Of a DNA stretch of 41,138 nucleotides, positions 7,707 through 14,720 are shown in pieces. Within the stretch, counting starts at the first letter, position 1; every line of letters starts with the position of its first letter. A program made the position numbers and the translations under genes. Source of the DNA: UBA3871 sp041797745 (lineage in GTDB: Bacteria > Bacillota > Clostridia > Peptostreptococcales > Anaerovoracaceae). A model generated the notes under the pieces. That model was not told where the DNA came from. It saw only the letters and a list, made by a program, of their open reading frames with translations, and made no database searches. Where the stretch lies: NCBI GenBank assembly GCA_041797745.1, contig JBHBZU010000009.1, positions 1 through 41,138 of the forward strand. The letters run 5' to 3'.

Positions 7707-8180
7707 TCGCCTTACTCCTTTTTATAATATCAAAACCGGATTGTAACCGATTAACAGTTTTGTTTTTAACATATTATTTATCTCATTAAATCTTAAATTA
7801 CAGGAACGGCACGTCTCATAATTATAAGAAATTATATCACAAATAAAGCATATTGTCATATCCATTTTGAATATATCTTGTGTATGGTGGAGTGTTAAGA
7901 TAAATATATAACATGTAAAATAAAGAGTAGTCAAGGGTACCCTAAAAGAGCTGTTCAGCTTTTTAATAAATTTGCATTATGGAGCCTCTTGTAGTAGTAT
8001 GTATGACAAGCATTAAAAAGGAAGTAACGAAAGACTTAAGAGGAGAGAGTTTAGAAAAAAGGGTTAATATGAGTAAAAGTGTTTATGGATAGCTTCAAAA
8101 GCTTACGACTTTTTCTTATGTAGGAATTTCGTTAAAAAGGCTTACATAAACCTTGAAAAAGTGAAAAGGAAAAGATAGAA
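7707..8180. other. 474-base divergent intergenic region, GntR / aroE-aroK
   Basis: No convincing gene. On the plus strand a weak promoter can be drawn: TTGCAT (7972-7977), 17-base spacer, TAGTAT (7995-8000). CTTGT (7988-7992) and ACAAG (8006-8010) form a dyad that overlaps it. AAAAGAGCT (7944-7952) / AGCTTTTT (7957-7964) is a weak hairpin. A seven-codon frame (ATG 8069 to TAG 8092, MSKSVYG) precedes two mutually exclusive pairings, described in the findings. The GntR ribosome binding site lies at the left end. No T-box signature is visible. Confidence 0.4.
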
Positions 8181-9494
8181 ATGAAAGAAAAGAGAAAAGA
8201 ATTAAAATTTGGGTTACTTGGGCGAAAGCTTTCACACAGTTTTTCGCCGTTTATTCATGAAGCGATTGGTGCTAAAGCAGGATACAGATATGGATATGAG
8301 TTAAAGGAGATTGAGCCTAAGGCGCTAAAAACCTTTATGGAGGAAACGGATTTAGACGGCTTTAATGTTACGATTCCTTATAAAGAGCAGGTTGTTAGGT
8401 ATTGCAGTCAGCTTTCTGATTTGGCAAAGCGTATCGGTGTGGTAAACACAGTGGTTCGCTGTGAAGACGGATGGCATGGTTATAATACCGACTATAAGGG
8501 ATTTTGCTATATGATTGAAAGAAGCGGTATTGACGTATGTGGCAAAGCAATGGTTGTTTTAGGGGCAGGTGGTGTTTCCAAGACAGTGCAGGCTGCTTTA
8601 ACAGATTTAGGTGCAGTCTCAATTAAGGTATTAAGTCATTCGGAGATAGATTCTTTAGCAAAAGGCGAGGACTTCGGTGATTTAGTAAAGGCTCAAATTA
8701 TGATAAATGCAACGCCTGTCGGTATGTTTCCTGATTGCAGTCAAAGTCCGCTTGAGCTTTCAAAGTTCTCGCAGCTTGAAGCTGTATTTGACCTGATTTA
8801 CAATCCCGAAAGAACGCAGTTCATGATGGAGGCAAAGGAAAAAGGTGCGGCTGCTTTTGGCGGTATGGAAATGCTGGTGAATCAAGCCTGCGAGGCGGCT
8901 GAGATTTTTCTTAAAGAGTCAAAATCGGTAGCGGAGACAGAGGTCATCAGTATTTGCGATAGGCTCCGGAAAGAAATGCCTGATTTGGTGCAGAAATGTA
9001 AGAGAAAAATGCAGAACATTGTGCTGGTGGGAATGCCGGGAAGTGGAAAATCCACCTTGGGCAGAAAACTGGCAGCAGCCACAGGTAAAGTTTTTGTAGA
9101 TTCCGACCTACTCATTGAAGAAAGAGAAAACAGAACCATTCCTCAGATATTTGAAGAAGACCGCGAAACAGGGTTTCGGAAATTGGAAACTCAAATATTG
9201 GCGGAGCTTGGCGGCGGAAGCGGTCAGGTTATTGCTACCGGAGGAGGTTGCGTTACTCGAGAGGAAAACTACAAGCTATTACATCGGAATGCAGTGATTA
9301 TTTGGGTTCAAAGAAGTCTGGAAGATTTGGCAATAGAGGGAAGACCAATCTCCCAAGCCAGAAGCCTAAAGGATTTATATGAGGAAAGAGAAAGAAAGTA
9401 TGAGGCTTTTGCCGATTTTGCCATTACCTGTGACGGCGGAGAGGAAAAAGCGCTTATTAAAGCTATGGAGGGACTCAAGGCATGGAAGTATTAA
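8181..9494 (+). CDS. aroE/aroK: Shikimate dehydrogenase - shikimate kinase fusion
   Basis: Single 437-residue polypeptide joining two steps of the shikimate pathway. Residues ~8-270 are AroE, which reduces 3-dehydroshikimate to shikimate with NADPH: the substrate serines lie in LSHSFSP (17-23), the catalytic lysine is Lys68 in NVTIPYK, the paired aspartate is Asp104 in NTD, and the dinucleotide loop is VLGAGGVSK (127-135). Residues 277-437 are AroK, which phosphorylates shikimate with ATP: Walker A GMPGSGKST (284-292), DSD (shikimate/magnesium site), FRKLE and the ATGGG loop. The junction is a basic stretch, KCKRKMQ, which still has a Met at 277 where a separate aroK would start. The gene ends inside aroQ (13-base overlap), so translation is probably coupled. 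The start follows a purine-rich AAAAGGAAA. Both domains look intact; the fusion is unusual compared with the usual separate genes. Confidence 0.93.
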   Translation: MKEKRKELKFGLLGRKLSHSFSPFIHEAIGAKAGYRYGYELKEIEPKALKTFMEETDLDGFNVTIPYKEQVVRYCSQLSDLAKRIGVVNTVVRCEDGWHGYNTDYKGFCYMIERSGIDVCGKAMVVLGAGGVSKTVQAALTDLGAVSIKVLSHSEIDSLAKGEDFGDLVKAQIMINATPVGMFPDCSQSPLELSKFSQLEAVFDLIYNPERTQFMMEAKEKGAAAFGGMEMLVNQACEAAEIFLKESKSVAETEVISICDRLRKEMPDLVQKCKRKMQNIVLVGMPGSGKSTLGRKLAAATGKVFVDSDLLIEERENRTIPQIFEEDRETGFRKLETQILAELGGGSGQVIATGGGCVTREENYKLLHRNAVIIWVQRSLEDLAIEGRPISQARSLKDLYEERERKYEAFADFAITCDGGEEKALIKAMEGLKAWKY

Positions 9495-9910
9495 TAATAA
9501 ACGGGCCGAATCTGAATATGCTGGGTATCAGAGAACCTGAAGTTTATGGAAAGCAGACTTACAGGGAGCTGGTAGCTTACATTGAAGAGGAGGCTAAGGC
9601 ACTGGGTACTCGGGTGGAAATTTTTCAGTCAAACCACGAGGGTGTTTTGGTGGACAAGATTCAAGAGGCTTATGGAAAATTTGACGGGATAATTATCAAT
9701 CCGGCAGCCTACACTCATACCAGCGTAGCTATTTTAGACGCGCTTAAGGCTGTGGGACTGCCAACGATAGAGGTTCACCTTTCAAATCCGAATGAAAGAG
9801 AGGAATTTAGGCATATTTCCTATGTGGGAGAGATTGCAAAAATGACTTTTAAGGGTCTGGGTTTTGAGGGATATAAGAAAGCTTTAGATTATTTAAAAGA
9901 AAATCTGTAA
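9482..9910 (+). CDS. aroQ: 3-dehydroquinate dehydratase, type II
   Basis: Converts 3-dehydroquinate to 3-dehydroshikimate by the type II (anti-elimination, dodecameric) route in the cytosol. The 142-residue length is normal. GPNLNMLG opens the protein at residues 8-15, Tyr22 in EVYG is the catalytic tyrosine on the lid, NPAAYTHTS (73-81) is the substrate site, and His99 in EVHLSN is the catalytic base. REEFRHIS (107-114) departs slightly from the commoner REEFRHHS. The start lies inside aroE-aroK: the two share 13 bases in different frames, so the upstream gene's ribosomes probably feed this one. It directly precedes in the pathway the AroE reaction encoded next to it. Assignment is secure. 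Confidence 0.95.
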   Translation: MEVLIINGPNLNMLGIREPEVYGKQTYRELVAYIEEEAKALGTRVEIFQSNHEGVLVDKIQEAYGKFDGIIINPAAYTHTSVAILDALKAVGLPTIEVHLSNPNEREEFRHISYVGEIAKMTFKGLGFEGYKKALDYLKENL

Positions 9911-10010
9911 AAAGCTAAAGTTTTTCAGTTATCTGCCGACATTAGGTATAGAGGAAGTCTAACTTGGCTTTCAGAATTGCTATTTAAGGAAAGAATATAG
10001 GAGGGACACT

Positions 10011-10709
10011 ATGTCAGTAACAGTAATTTCCGCGGCAATAAACACAGCAACATATAAAACCGAAACTACGCAGGTGAAAAATACTGCGGCACCCGAAAAG
10101 GAAGTTAAGAATCAAGGAGCACAAGGCAAAGGAAAAGCTTATGGAAAGGTGGATGCTTTTGAAAAAAGTCAGCCTAAACAGCAGATTGGCTATGAAAACA
10201 TCAACAAGAAAGGTCTTTCTACAGAGCAGGTAAATGAATTGAAGGATCAAATGACCCAAGGCCTCAAGAACATGGTTAAGGAACTTATCGATGGGCAAAT
10301 AAAGGCAGGCAAGGGTCAGTTTACCCAGTTTGATTTTTCTTCCCTTAAGATTGACATTTCAAAGGTTGATATCTCCATGACAAGTGCCGATATTTCTAAA
10401 ATCGACAACATTATGGAAGACTCTATCTTTGGCGTAGACGCTATGTCTAAACGCATTATGGATATGGCAATTTCTCTTTCAGGTAGAGACAGCTCCAAGG
10501 CGGAACTTCTTCTTGGTGCAGTTGAAAAGGGCTTTGAACAGGCGACAGCTGCTTGGGGAGATGAGCTTCCTGAAGTTTCGCAAGCAACCCTCAAGGAAGT
10601 TAGAAATCGCTTTAATTACTGGAAAGAGAACGGTTCTCTTGAGGGATATGTTTACAAGGGATATGATTCAGCCTCAAATGCCACCGAAGAGGCAGCAAAG
10701 GTATTGTAA
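10011..10709 (+). CDS. Uncharacterised protein, possibly DUF5610-like
   Basis: I do not recognise a function. The 232-residue protein has no signal peptide or membrane segment. Residues 1-60 are low in complexity (Ala, Lys, Gln, Thr rich) and probably disordered. Residues ~60-110 are helical with alternating charges. A stretch of regularly spaced IDISKVDISMTSADISK repeats follows (about 112-130). The C-terminal ~90 residues, from DSIFGVDAMSKRIMDMA through WGDELPEVSQATL to FNYWKENGS, recall the DUF5610 type of clostridial and other proteins from memory only. A strong ribosome binding site (AGGAGGGAC) precedes ATG 10011. It sits 100 bases after aroQ and ends with its own strong terminator, so it may be read through from the aro promoter. 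A real gene judging by ribosome binding site, length and codon use; any link to aromatic biosynthesis is unsupported. Confidence 0.75.
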   Translation: MSVTVISAAINTATYKTETTQVKNTAAPEKEVKNQGAQGKGKAYGKVDAFEKSQPKQQIGYENINKKGLSTEQVNELKDQMTQGLKNMVKELIDGQIKAGKGQFTQFDFSSLKIDISKVDISMTSADISKIDNIMEDSIFGVDAMSKRIMDMAISLSGRDSSKAELLLGAVEKGFEQATAAWGDELPEVSQATLKEVRNRFNYWKENGSLEGYVYKGYDSASNATEEAAKVL

Positions 10710-10797
10710 CAATAGAAAATGATAAGTAGCAATTAGAACGTTAGAAGAGTTAGCGAGCTACATTTCAATAAATATGTTCTTCAAAGAAAGTTAAGCT

Positions 10798-10823
10798 AAA
10801 GGGCAGCGAAAGCTGCCCTTTTT
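10798..10823 (+). terminator. Intrinsic terminator after the DUF5610-like gene
   Basis: Ten-pair stem AAAGGGCAGC (10798-10807) / GCTGCCCTTT (10812-10821) with a GAAA tetraloop and a run of T to 10823. It ends the aroE-aroK/aroQ transcription unit. Confidence 0.93.
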
Positions 10824-11124
10824 GTCGTTTTTGCTCTACAAACTAAATTTGCATTTAGAAAAGATAAGGCATAAGTCTATTTTGTATTGTACAGTGTTAC
10901 TACAGAGCTGTTATAGGTGCTACATATAATGTATATAAGGTAATCACCTATTCGCAGGTGAAAATGTCTTCATAAGTTCCATGTGCTTAATATAGTACAT
11001 ATAAGGGAGTGTGGGGATAGCACATAAGGGAAACCTTGTTTTTTTGCCGTATTTGCTTTATACTGACATTATTGGGTGAGGTTTTTGTTTTTTTCAAAAT
11101 GCCCCATCGGAATAGAGGAATAAA
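10824..11124 (+). other. Leader region of aroF with a promoter and small hairpins
   Basis: About 300 bases without a gene. A perfect TATAAT stands at 10925-10930 but has no matching -35. A six-pair hairpin TCACCT (10944-10949) / AGGTGA (10956-10961) follows. AAGG-GAAA-CCTT ahead of a run of T near 11026-11045 looks like a weak terminator. The likely aroF promoter is annotated separately. I see no T-box or trp-type element. Confidence 0.4.
11036..11064 (+). promoter_or_regulatory. Candidate sigma-A promoter for aroF
   Basis: TTGTTT (11036-11041), 17-base spacer, TATACT (11059-11064), 60 bases before the aroF start. Its -35 overlaps the T tract of a weak terminator-like hairpin, so the two could interfere. 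Confidence 0.5.
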
Positions 11125-11979
11125 ATGGTTTGTATTAACGAAAATAAAGAACTTTCTTACATCGTAGGTCGCAAAAATCATCCGGAAGATACAGTGGTGA
11201 CTATTGGAAAAAAGTCGGAGGATGTAGCGGAAGCTAAAATAGGAGGAGGAAACTTCCTCGTAATAGCAGGTCCTTGCTCCGTAGAGAGTGAGGCTCAAAT
11301 GGCAACTATTGCTGACGGTGTAAAGGAAAGCGGAGCTTTAGTTTTAAGGGGAGGGGCTTACAAGCCCAGAACTTCTCCTTACTCTTTTCAGGGACTTAGG
11401 GAAGAGGGTATCAAAATTCTCAATAAAACCAGAAACAAATATCATATACCGGTTGTTACAGAGGTTATGGATATTTCCCACTTGGATCAGTTCGACGGGG
11501 TCGACATGATTCAGGTCGGTGCCAGAAATATGCAGAATTTTGAACTGCTTAAGGAGCTGGGAAAACAGAAAAAACCTGTACTTTTGAAAAGAGGTATGTC
11601 AGCCACCTTAAATGAACTTTTGCTTTCCGCGGAATATATTATGACAGGTGGCAATACCAACATTATCTTGTGCGAAAGAGGCATTAGGACTTTTGAGACG
11701 GTTCTTAGGAACACTTTAGACTTGTCGGCAGTGCCTTATCTGAAAGGAATAACGCATTTGCCGGTTATTGTGGATCCGAGCCACGCCACAGGAAATTATG
11801 AAATGGTACTTCCTATGTCGCTGGCGGCAGTTGCGGCAGGAGCAGACGGGCTGATGATAGAGGTACATCCCGATCCGGAAAGAGCATGGTCCGACGGACC
11901 ACAGTCCATTCATTTAGAAAGATTTGCCGATTTAATGAAAAGAGTTAATGCCATCAGACCTTTCGCCTATTGCAGATAG
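11125..11979 (+). CDS. aroF: 3-deoxy-7-phosphoheptulonate (DAHP) synthase, type I-beta
   Basis: Condenses phosphoenolpyruvate with erythrose 4-phosphate, the first committed step of aromatic biosynthesis. The 284-residue length with only ~40 residues before the barrel fits the unregulated core of the I-beta (KDO8P-synthase-like) class; there is no ACT-type or chorismate-mutase regulatory domain. Motifs seen: VIAGPCSVES (46-55), LRGGAYKPRTSPYSFQGL (PEP and phosphate binding), LLKRGMSAT (active-site lysine and arginine) and DPSHATG (metal His). ATG 11125 has GAGGAA upstream. The stop codon lies inside a hairpin that is repeated in the following intergenic region. Feedback control, if any, would have to be transcriptional or through the short N-terminal extension; that is inference. 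aroB lies 262 bases downstream. Confidence 0.95.
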   Translation: MVCINENKELSYIVGRKNHPEDTVVTIGKKSEDVAEAKIGGGNFLVIAGPCSVESEAQMATIADGVKESGALVLRGGAYKPRTSPYSFQGLREEGIKILNKTRNKYHIPVVTEVMDISHLDQFDGVDMIQVGARNMQNFELLKELGKQKKPVLLKRGMSATLNELLLSAEYIMTGGNTNIILCERGIRTFETVLRNTLDLSAVPYLKGITHLPVIVDPSHATGNYEMVLPMSLAAVAAGADGLMIEVHPDPERAWSDGPQSIHLERFADLMKRVNAIRPFAYCR

Positions 11980-12197
11980 GCGATATCTGAAAGGTGAGAA
12001 GTACAGAAACGTAAATTCAAATACGCACCTATTCAAATGCGAGCCTATTATAGATAGACGATATCGAAAACGTAAGCGTAAAAATTAAGAAGAGCGAAAA
12101 CGCAAATCAATATACTTGTCTATTGCAGATAGGCGATGAGTATGAAAGAGAAGAGGCGGCGAAGCGTAGTTGACAATGGCGACCTATTGTAATAGGT
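11963..12197 (+). repeat. Cluster of four related hairpins and a tandem 16-mer between aroF and aroB
   Basis: Hairpin 1 is TCGCCTAT (11963-11970) / ATAGGCGA (11976-11983) with loop TGCAG, and it contains the aroF stop codon. Hairpin 2 is GCCTAT (12043-12048) / ATAGAC (12054-12059), with one mismatch. Hairpin 3, at about 12118-12134, shares the 18-base string CTATTGCAGATAGGCGAT with hairpin 1 (11967-11984 and 12120-12137). Hairpin 4 is ACCTAT / ATAGGT (12182-12197). Between them TCAAATACGCACCTAT (12017-12032) is followed at once by TCAAATGCGAGCCTAT. CCTAT and ATAGG are the shared core. See findings. Confidence 0.7.
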
Positions 12198-12241
12198 AAT
12201 AGGTGAAATGGGAAAAAGTAATTGTGCAAGGGGGAGAGATT

Positions 12242-13288
12242 ATGGAAAAAATAAGAATAAATGCAGATAAGCCTTACGATATTTTGATTGAAAAAGGACT
12301 TTTAAAACAGACAGGAGCCCTAATTAAAGAAGTGATTTCGGTATGCAAAGTTTGCATAGTTACAGACTCAAATGTAGGACCTCTTTATGCAGAGGAGTTA
12401 CTGATTTCTTTGGCTGACGCAGGCTATGAAACCAATGTGTTTCAATTTACTGCCGGAGAGCAAAACAAGAGTGTGGAGACACTTTCAAATTTAGTGGAGT
12501 ATATGGCGCGTAAGGAAATGACGCGAAAGGATATTGTAATCGCTCTCGGAGGTGGCGTAGTCGGAGACCTTGCAGGCTTTGCAGCGTCCATTTATATGAG
12601 AGGTATTCGCTATATTCAAATGCCGACCACCCTTTTATCCAGCTTGGATTCTTCGGTTGGTGGGAAGACCGCAGCCGATTTGGCGGCAGGTAAGAACTAT
12701 ATCGGGACTTTCTGGCAGCCATCCATGGTTATTTGTGACTACTCCCTTTTAGACACATTGCCAAGGGAGAGGTATTTGGACGGTATAGCGGAAGCCGTTA
12801 AGATGGGAGCTATCAGGGATGTGGAGCTGTTCAAGTATCTTGGGAGCATTGCACCGGAACCGGCTCAGATTATCAAAAAGGGTGTAGAAATTAAAGCGGA
12901 TATCGTCGAACAGGATGAAAGAGATACAGGAATAAGAGCTATATTAAATTTCGGGCACACCATAGGTCATGCCATCGAAAAGTGTTCGGGCTTTACCATT
13001 ACCCATGGCTATGCCGTGGCAATAGGCATGGTTGTCATTTCAAAGGCGGCTTTTGCCAAGGGTTATTGTAAGGACAACCTTGCTGTTCCTATTGAAAATC
13101 TTTTAAAGCATTACGGTTTACCAACAAGCTGTGAATACAATGCCAAGGAATTGGCGGAGGCAATGCTGGCGGACAAGAAGAGAGACGGAGAAGTAATAAA
13201 GGTGGTTCTTTTAGACAGCATTGGAGAAGCGAGACTCCAAGATTTAAGGATTAGCGAACTGAGAGACTTTTTAGCAGCAGGTCTGTAA
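12242..13288 (+). CDS. aroB: 3-dehydroquinate synthase
   Basis: Cyclises DAHP to 3-dehydroquinate using NAD+ and a divalent metal, the step after aroF. I take ATG 12242 (348 residues): AAGGGGGAG at 12228-12236 is placed five bases before it, whereas an in-frame GTG at 12203 has no such site. The NAD loop ALGGGVVGDLAGFAAS, the phosphate/substrate segment MPTTLLSSLDSSVGGKT, the metal Glu in LDGIAEAVK, and the two metal His in FGHTIGHAIE and ITHGYAVAIGM are all present. Length is normal. It follows aroF across the hairpin cluster with no clear promoter in between, so read-through controlled by the hairpins is possible. rnhA follows after 33 bases in what is likely the same transcript. Confidence 0.95.
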   Translation: MEKIRINADKPYDILIEKGLLKQTGALIKEVISVCKVCIVTDSNVGPLYAEELLISLADAGYETNVFQFTAGEQNKSVETLSNLVEYMARKEMTRKDIVIALGGGVVGDLAGFAASIYMRGIRYIQMPTTLLSSLDSSVGGKTAADLAAGKNYIGTFWQPSMVICDYSLLDTLPRERYLDGIAEAVKMGAIRDVELFKYLGSIAPEPAQIIKKGVEIKADIVEQDERDTGIRAILNFGHTIGHAIEKCSGFTITHGYAVAIGMVVISKAAFAKGYCKDNLAVPIENLLKHYGLPTSCEYNAKELAEAMLADKKRDGEVIKVVLLDSIGEARLQDLRISELRDFLAAGL

Positions 13289-13321
13289 AAGCGACATCGA
13301 AAGGAATGTTAAGGGATACTT

Positions 13322-13888
13322 ATGAAGATTAGAATTTATACAGATGGCGGCTGCTCGGGTAATCAGTCGGCGGAGAACATAGGTGGCTGGGGCAGCGTTC
13401 TTGAATATGGGGAGCGTCGCAAGGAACTTCATGGCGGAGAGCTGAATACTACCAACAACCGAATGGAAATGACGGCACTAATAGAAGCTTTGGAGGCTTT
13501 GAAAAAGGACGGGCTGGAGCTGGAAGTTTTCTCCGACAGTTCATATTTGATGAATTGCTTTCGTGAGAAATGGTATGTTAATTGGCGTAAAAACGGATGG
13601 AAAAATTCTAAAAAAGAGCCTGTAGAAAACAGAGAACTTTGGGAAAGGTTGCTGGAACTTGTGGAAAAGCAGGAAAAGGTTGATTTTTACAGGGTTAAAG
13701 GTCATGTAAACCTAAACAGCAAGAGTACGGATTTTAACAAACTTTATCAGAAGTTTGTGGAGTGGAACGGTGCAGGCTTTTCTTTTGAAGATTTTAAGTA
13801 TGTGACGGAAATGAATAACAGGTGCGACGAGCTTGCAAATATAGCCATGGATGAATTGAGATGTAAAAACGACTTAAAACCTATGTAA
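13322..13888 (+). CDS. rnhA: Ribonuclease HI with an internal insertion
   Basis: Cuts the RNA strand of RNA-DNA hybrids. The four acidic catalytic positions are visible: Asp7 in IYTDGG, Glu48 in NNRMEM, Asp70 in VFSDSSY, and the final Asp in NRCDELAN near residue 176. The flexible-loop His is in RVKGHVN. At 188 residues the protein is about 30 residues longer than the usual bacterial enzyme. The extra length sits between GHV and the last Asp, in a Phe- and Lys-rich segment (DFNKLYQKFVEWNGAGF and following). The start at 13322 has AAGGGA upstream. It probably shares the aroB transcript. Function is secure; the insertion is the unusual part. Confidence 0.93.
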   Translation: MKIRIYTDGGCSGNQSAENIGGWGSVLEYGERRKELHGGELNTTNNRMEMTALIEALEALKKDGLELEVFSDSSYLMNCFREKWYVNWRKNGWKNSKKEPVENRELWERLLELVEKQEKVDFYRVKGHVNLNSKSTDFNKLYQKFVEWNGAGFSFEDFKYVTEMNNRCDELANIAMDELRCKNDLKPM

Positions 13889-14192
13889 TACTACTGTAAT
13901 AAAGGTATGCTAATATAATATACGTATCTTTGTATGATGGGCTCAAGTTGCAAAGTTGTTTCGCCATATATAAAGCTATATAAATATATATTATACATAT
14001 ACATCTGAAAATTATAATCAGAGATATGACAAAATGACACCCAAAGTAATCATTATGCAGAAATTATATAGTGGTGCAAATATTTTGCTTTTGAAAACTT
14101 AAGCAAAATCCTACGTGACTGAAATATACCATGTAAACATGACATAATAAGCGCGGAGCGTATATCAGAATATCTAAGAAAGGAGGAGTCTT
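13889..14192 (+). other. 304-base AT-rich intergenic region, rnhA / secreted protein
   Basis: No gene seen. A candidate promoter is TTGTTT (13956-13961), 17-base spacer, TATAAA (13979-13984), inside a very AT-rich stretch with overlapping TATATA strings. TTTTGCTT (14083-14090) / AAGCAAAA (14101-14108) forms an eight-pair hairpin in the putative leader. The end is a strong AAAGGAGG ribosome binding site. No terminator for rnhA is evident and I see no cyclic-di-GMP riboswitch signature. Confidence 0.4.
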
Positions 14193-14714
14193 ATGAAAAG
14201 AATAGTATTGTCATTACTACTAATACTTGTATTGGTAATGAGTTCGGTTTCAATGGCTTTTGCTGATGCTGATCCATACATCAACATAGTAAATCCATCT
14301 GCCGGTGCTACTATTAATTCATCAAATCTCCTCGTTTCTGTAAAGGTAACAAATGAAGAAACTATAACCGTAGAGGTTGCAAAAGAAACAGACGTCGTGT
14401 CTACCGTAACAGGAGCAAACGGAGTACAGGAAACCAAAATAACTAAAACATATACTAATATTGCAGAAAAGGAAAAGTTCACATCTACTACTAAACTTAG
14501 CTATTACACTAAAAAATTTGAAAATGTTAAACCCGGTTTCTATCGTATAACCGTAAAGACATTAGATGGTAAGGGAAATGTAGTATATACTACTACCAGA
14601 ACCGTAACCATGGGAGAAAAAGAAGCTGCGGTTAACGGAACTTATACCACCAACCAGTCAGGAACTTTGACATTCCTAACCAACTTGCTTAAGACCATAT
14701 TTGGTAACTCATAG
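14193..14714 (+). CDS. Secreted Ig-like protein of unknown function
   Basis: I recognise no family. The 173-residue product has a clear signal peptide: MKR, a Leu/Val/Ile core at residues 4-20, and a likely cleavage after AFA near residue 24. Residues ~28-135 (PYINIVNPSAGATINSSNLL onward, then FENVKPGFYRITVKTLDGKG) have the alternating pattern of a single Ig-like/fibronectin-type beta sandwich, rich in Thr and Val, of the sort that puts stress on extracellular binding. The tail ends in a short hydrophobic helix (LTFLTNLLKTIF) that could touch the membrane. AAAGGAGG precedes the start. Only six bases separate it from yycH, so it should be in the same operon, at the place where walR-walK stand in Bacillus. 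A sensor or ligand role for the Wal-type proteins downstream is speculation. Confidence 0.7.
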   Translation: MKRIVLSLLLILVLVMSSVSMAFADADPYINIVNPSAGATINSSNLLVSVKVTNEETITVEVAKETDVVSTVTGANGVQETKITKTYTNIAEKEKFTSTTKLSYYTKKFENVKPGFYRITVKTLDGKGNVVYTTTRTVTMGEKEAAVNGTYTTNQSGTLTFLTNLLKTIFGNS

Positions 14715-14720
14715 AAATTA

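Noticed and set aside
7707..8180. T-box or tryptophan-type riboswitch ahead of the aro genes
   Set aside because: I looked for the GGTGG-type antiterminator core and specifier-loop layout here and in 10824-11124 and did not find them.
12203..12241. Earlier GTG start for aroB
   Set aside because: It lies inside the repeat hairpin region, while AAGGGGGAG is correctly spaced for ATG 12242, and AroB proteins normally begin near this point.
13889..14192. Cyclic-di-GMP riboswitch in the leader of the secreted-protein gene
   Set aside because: Neither the class I GNRA-receptor core nor a convincing class II fold is seen; only one plain hairpin is present.
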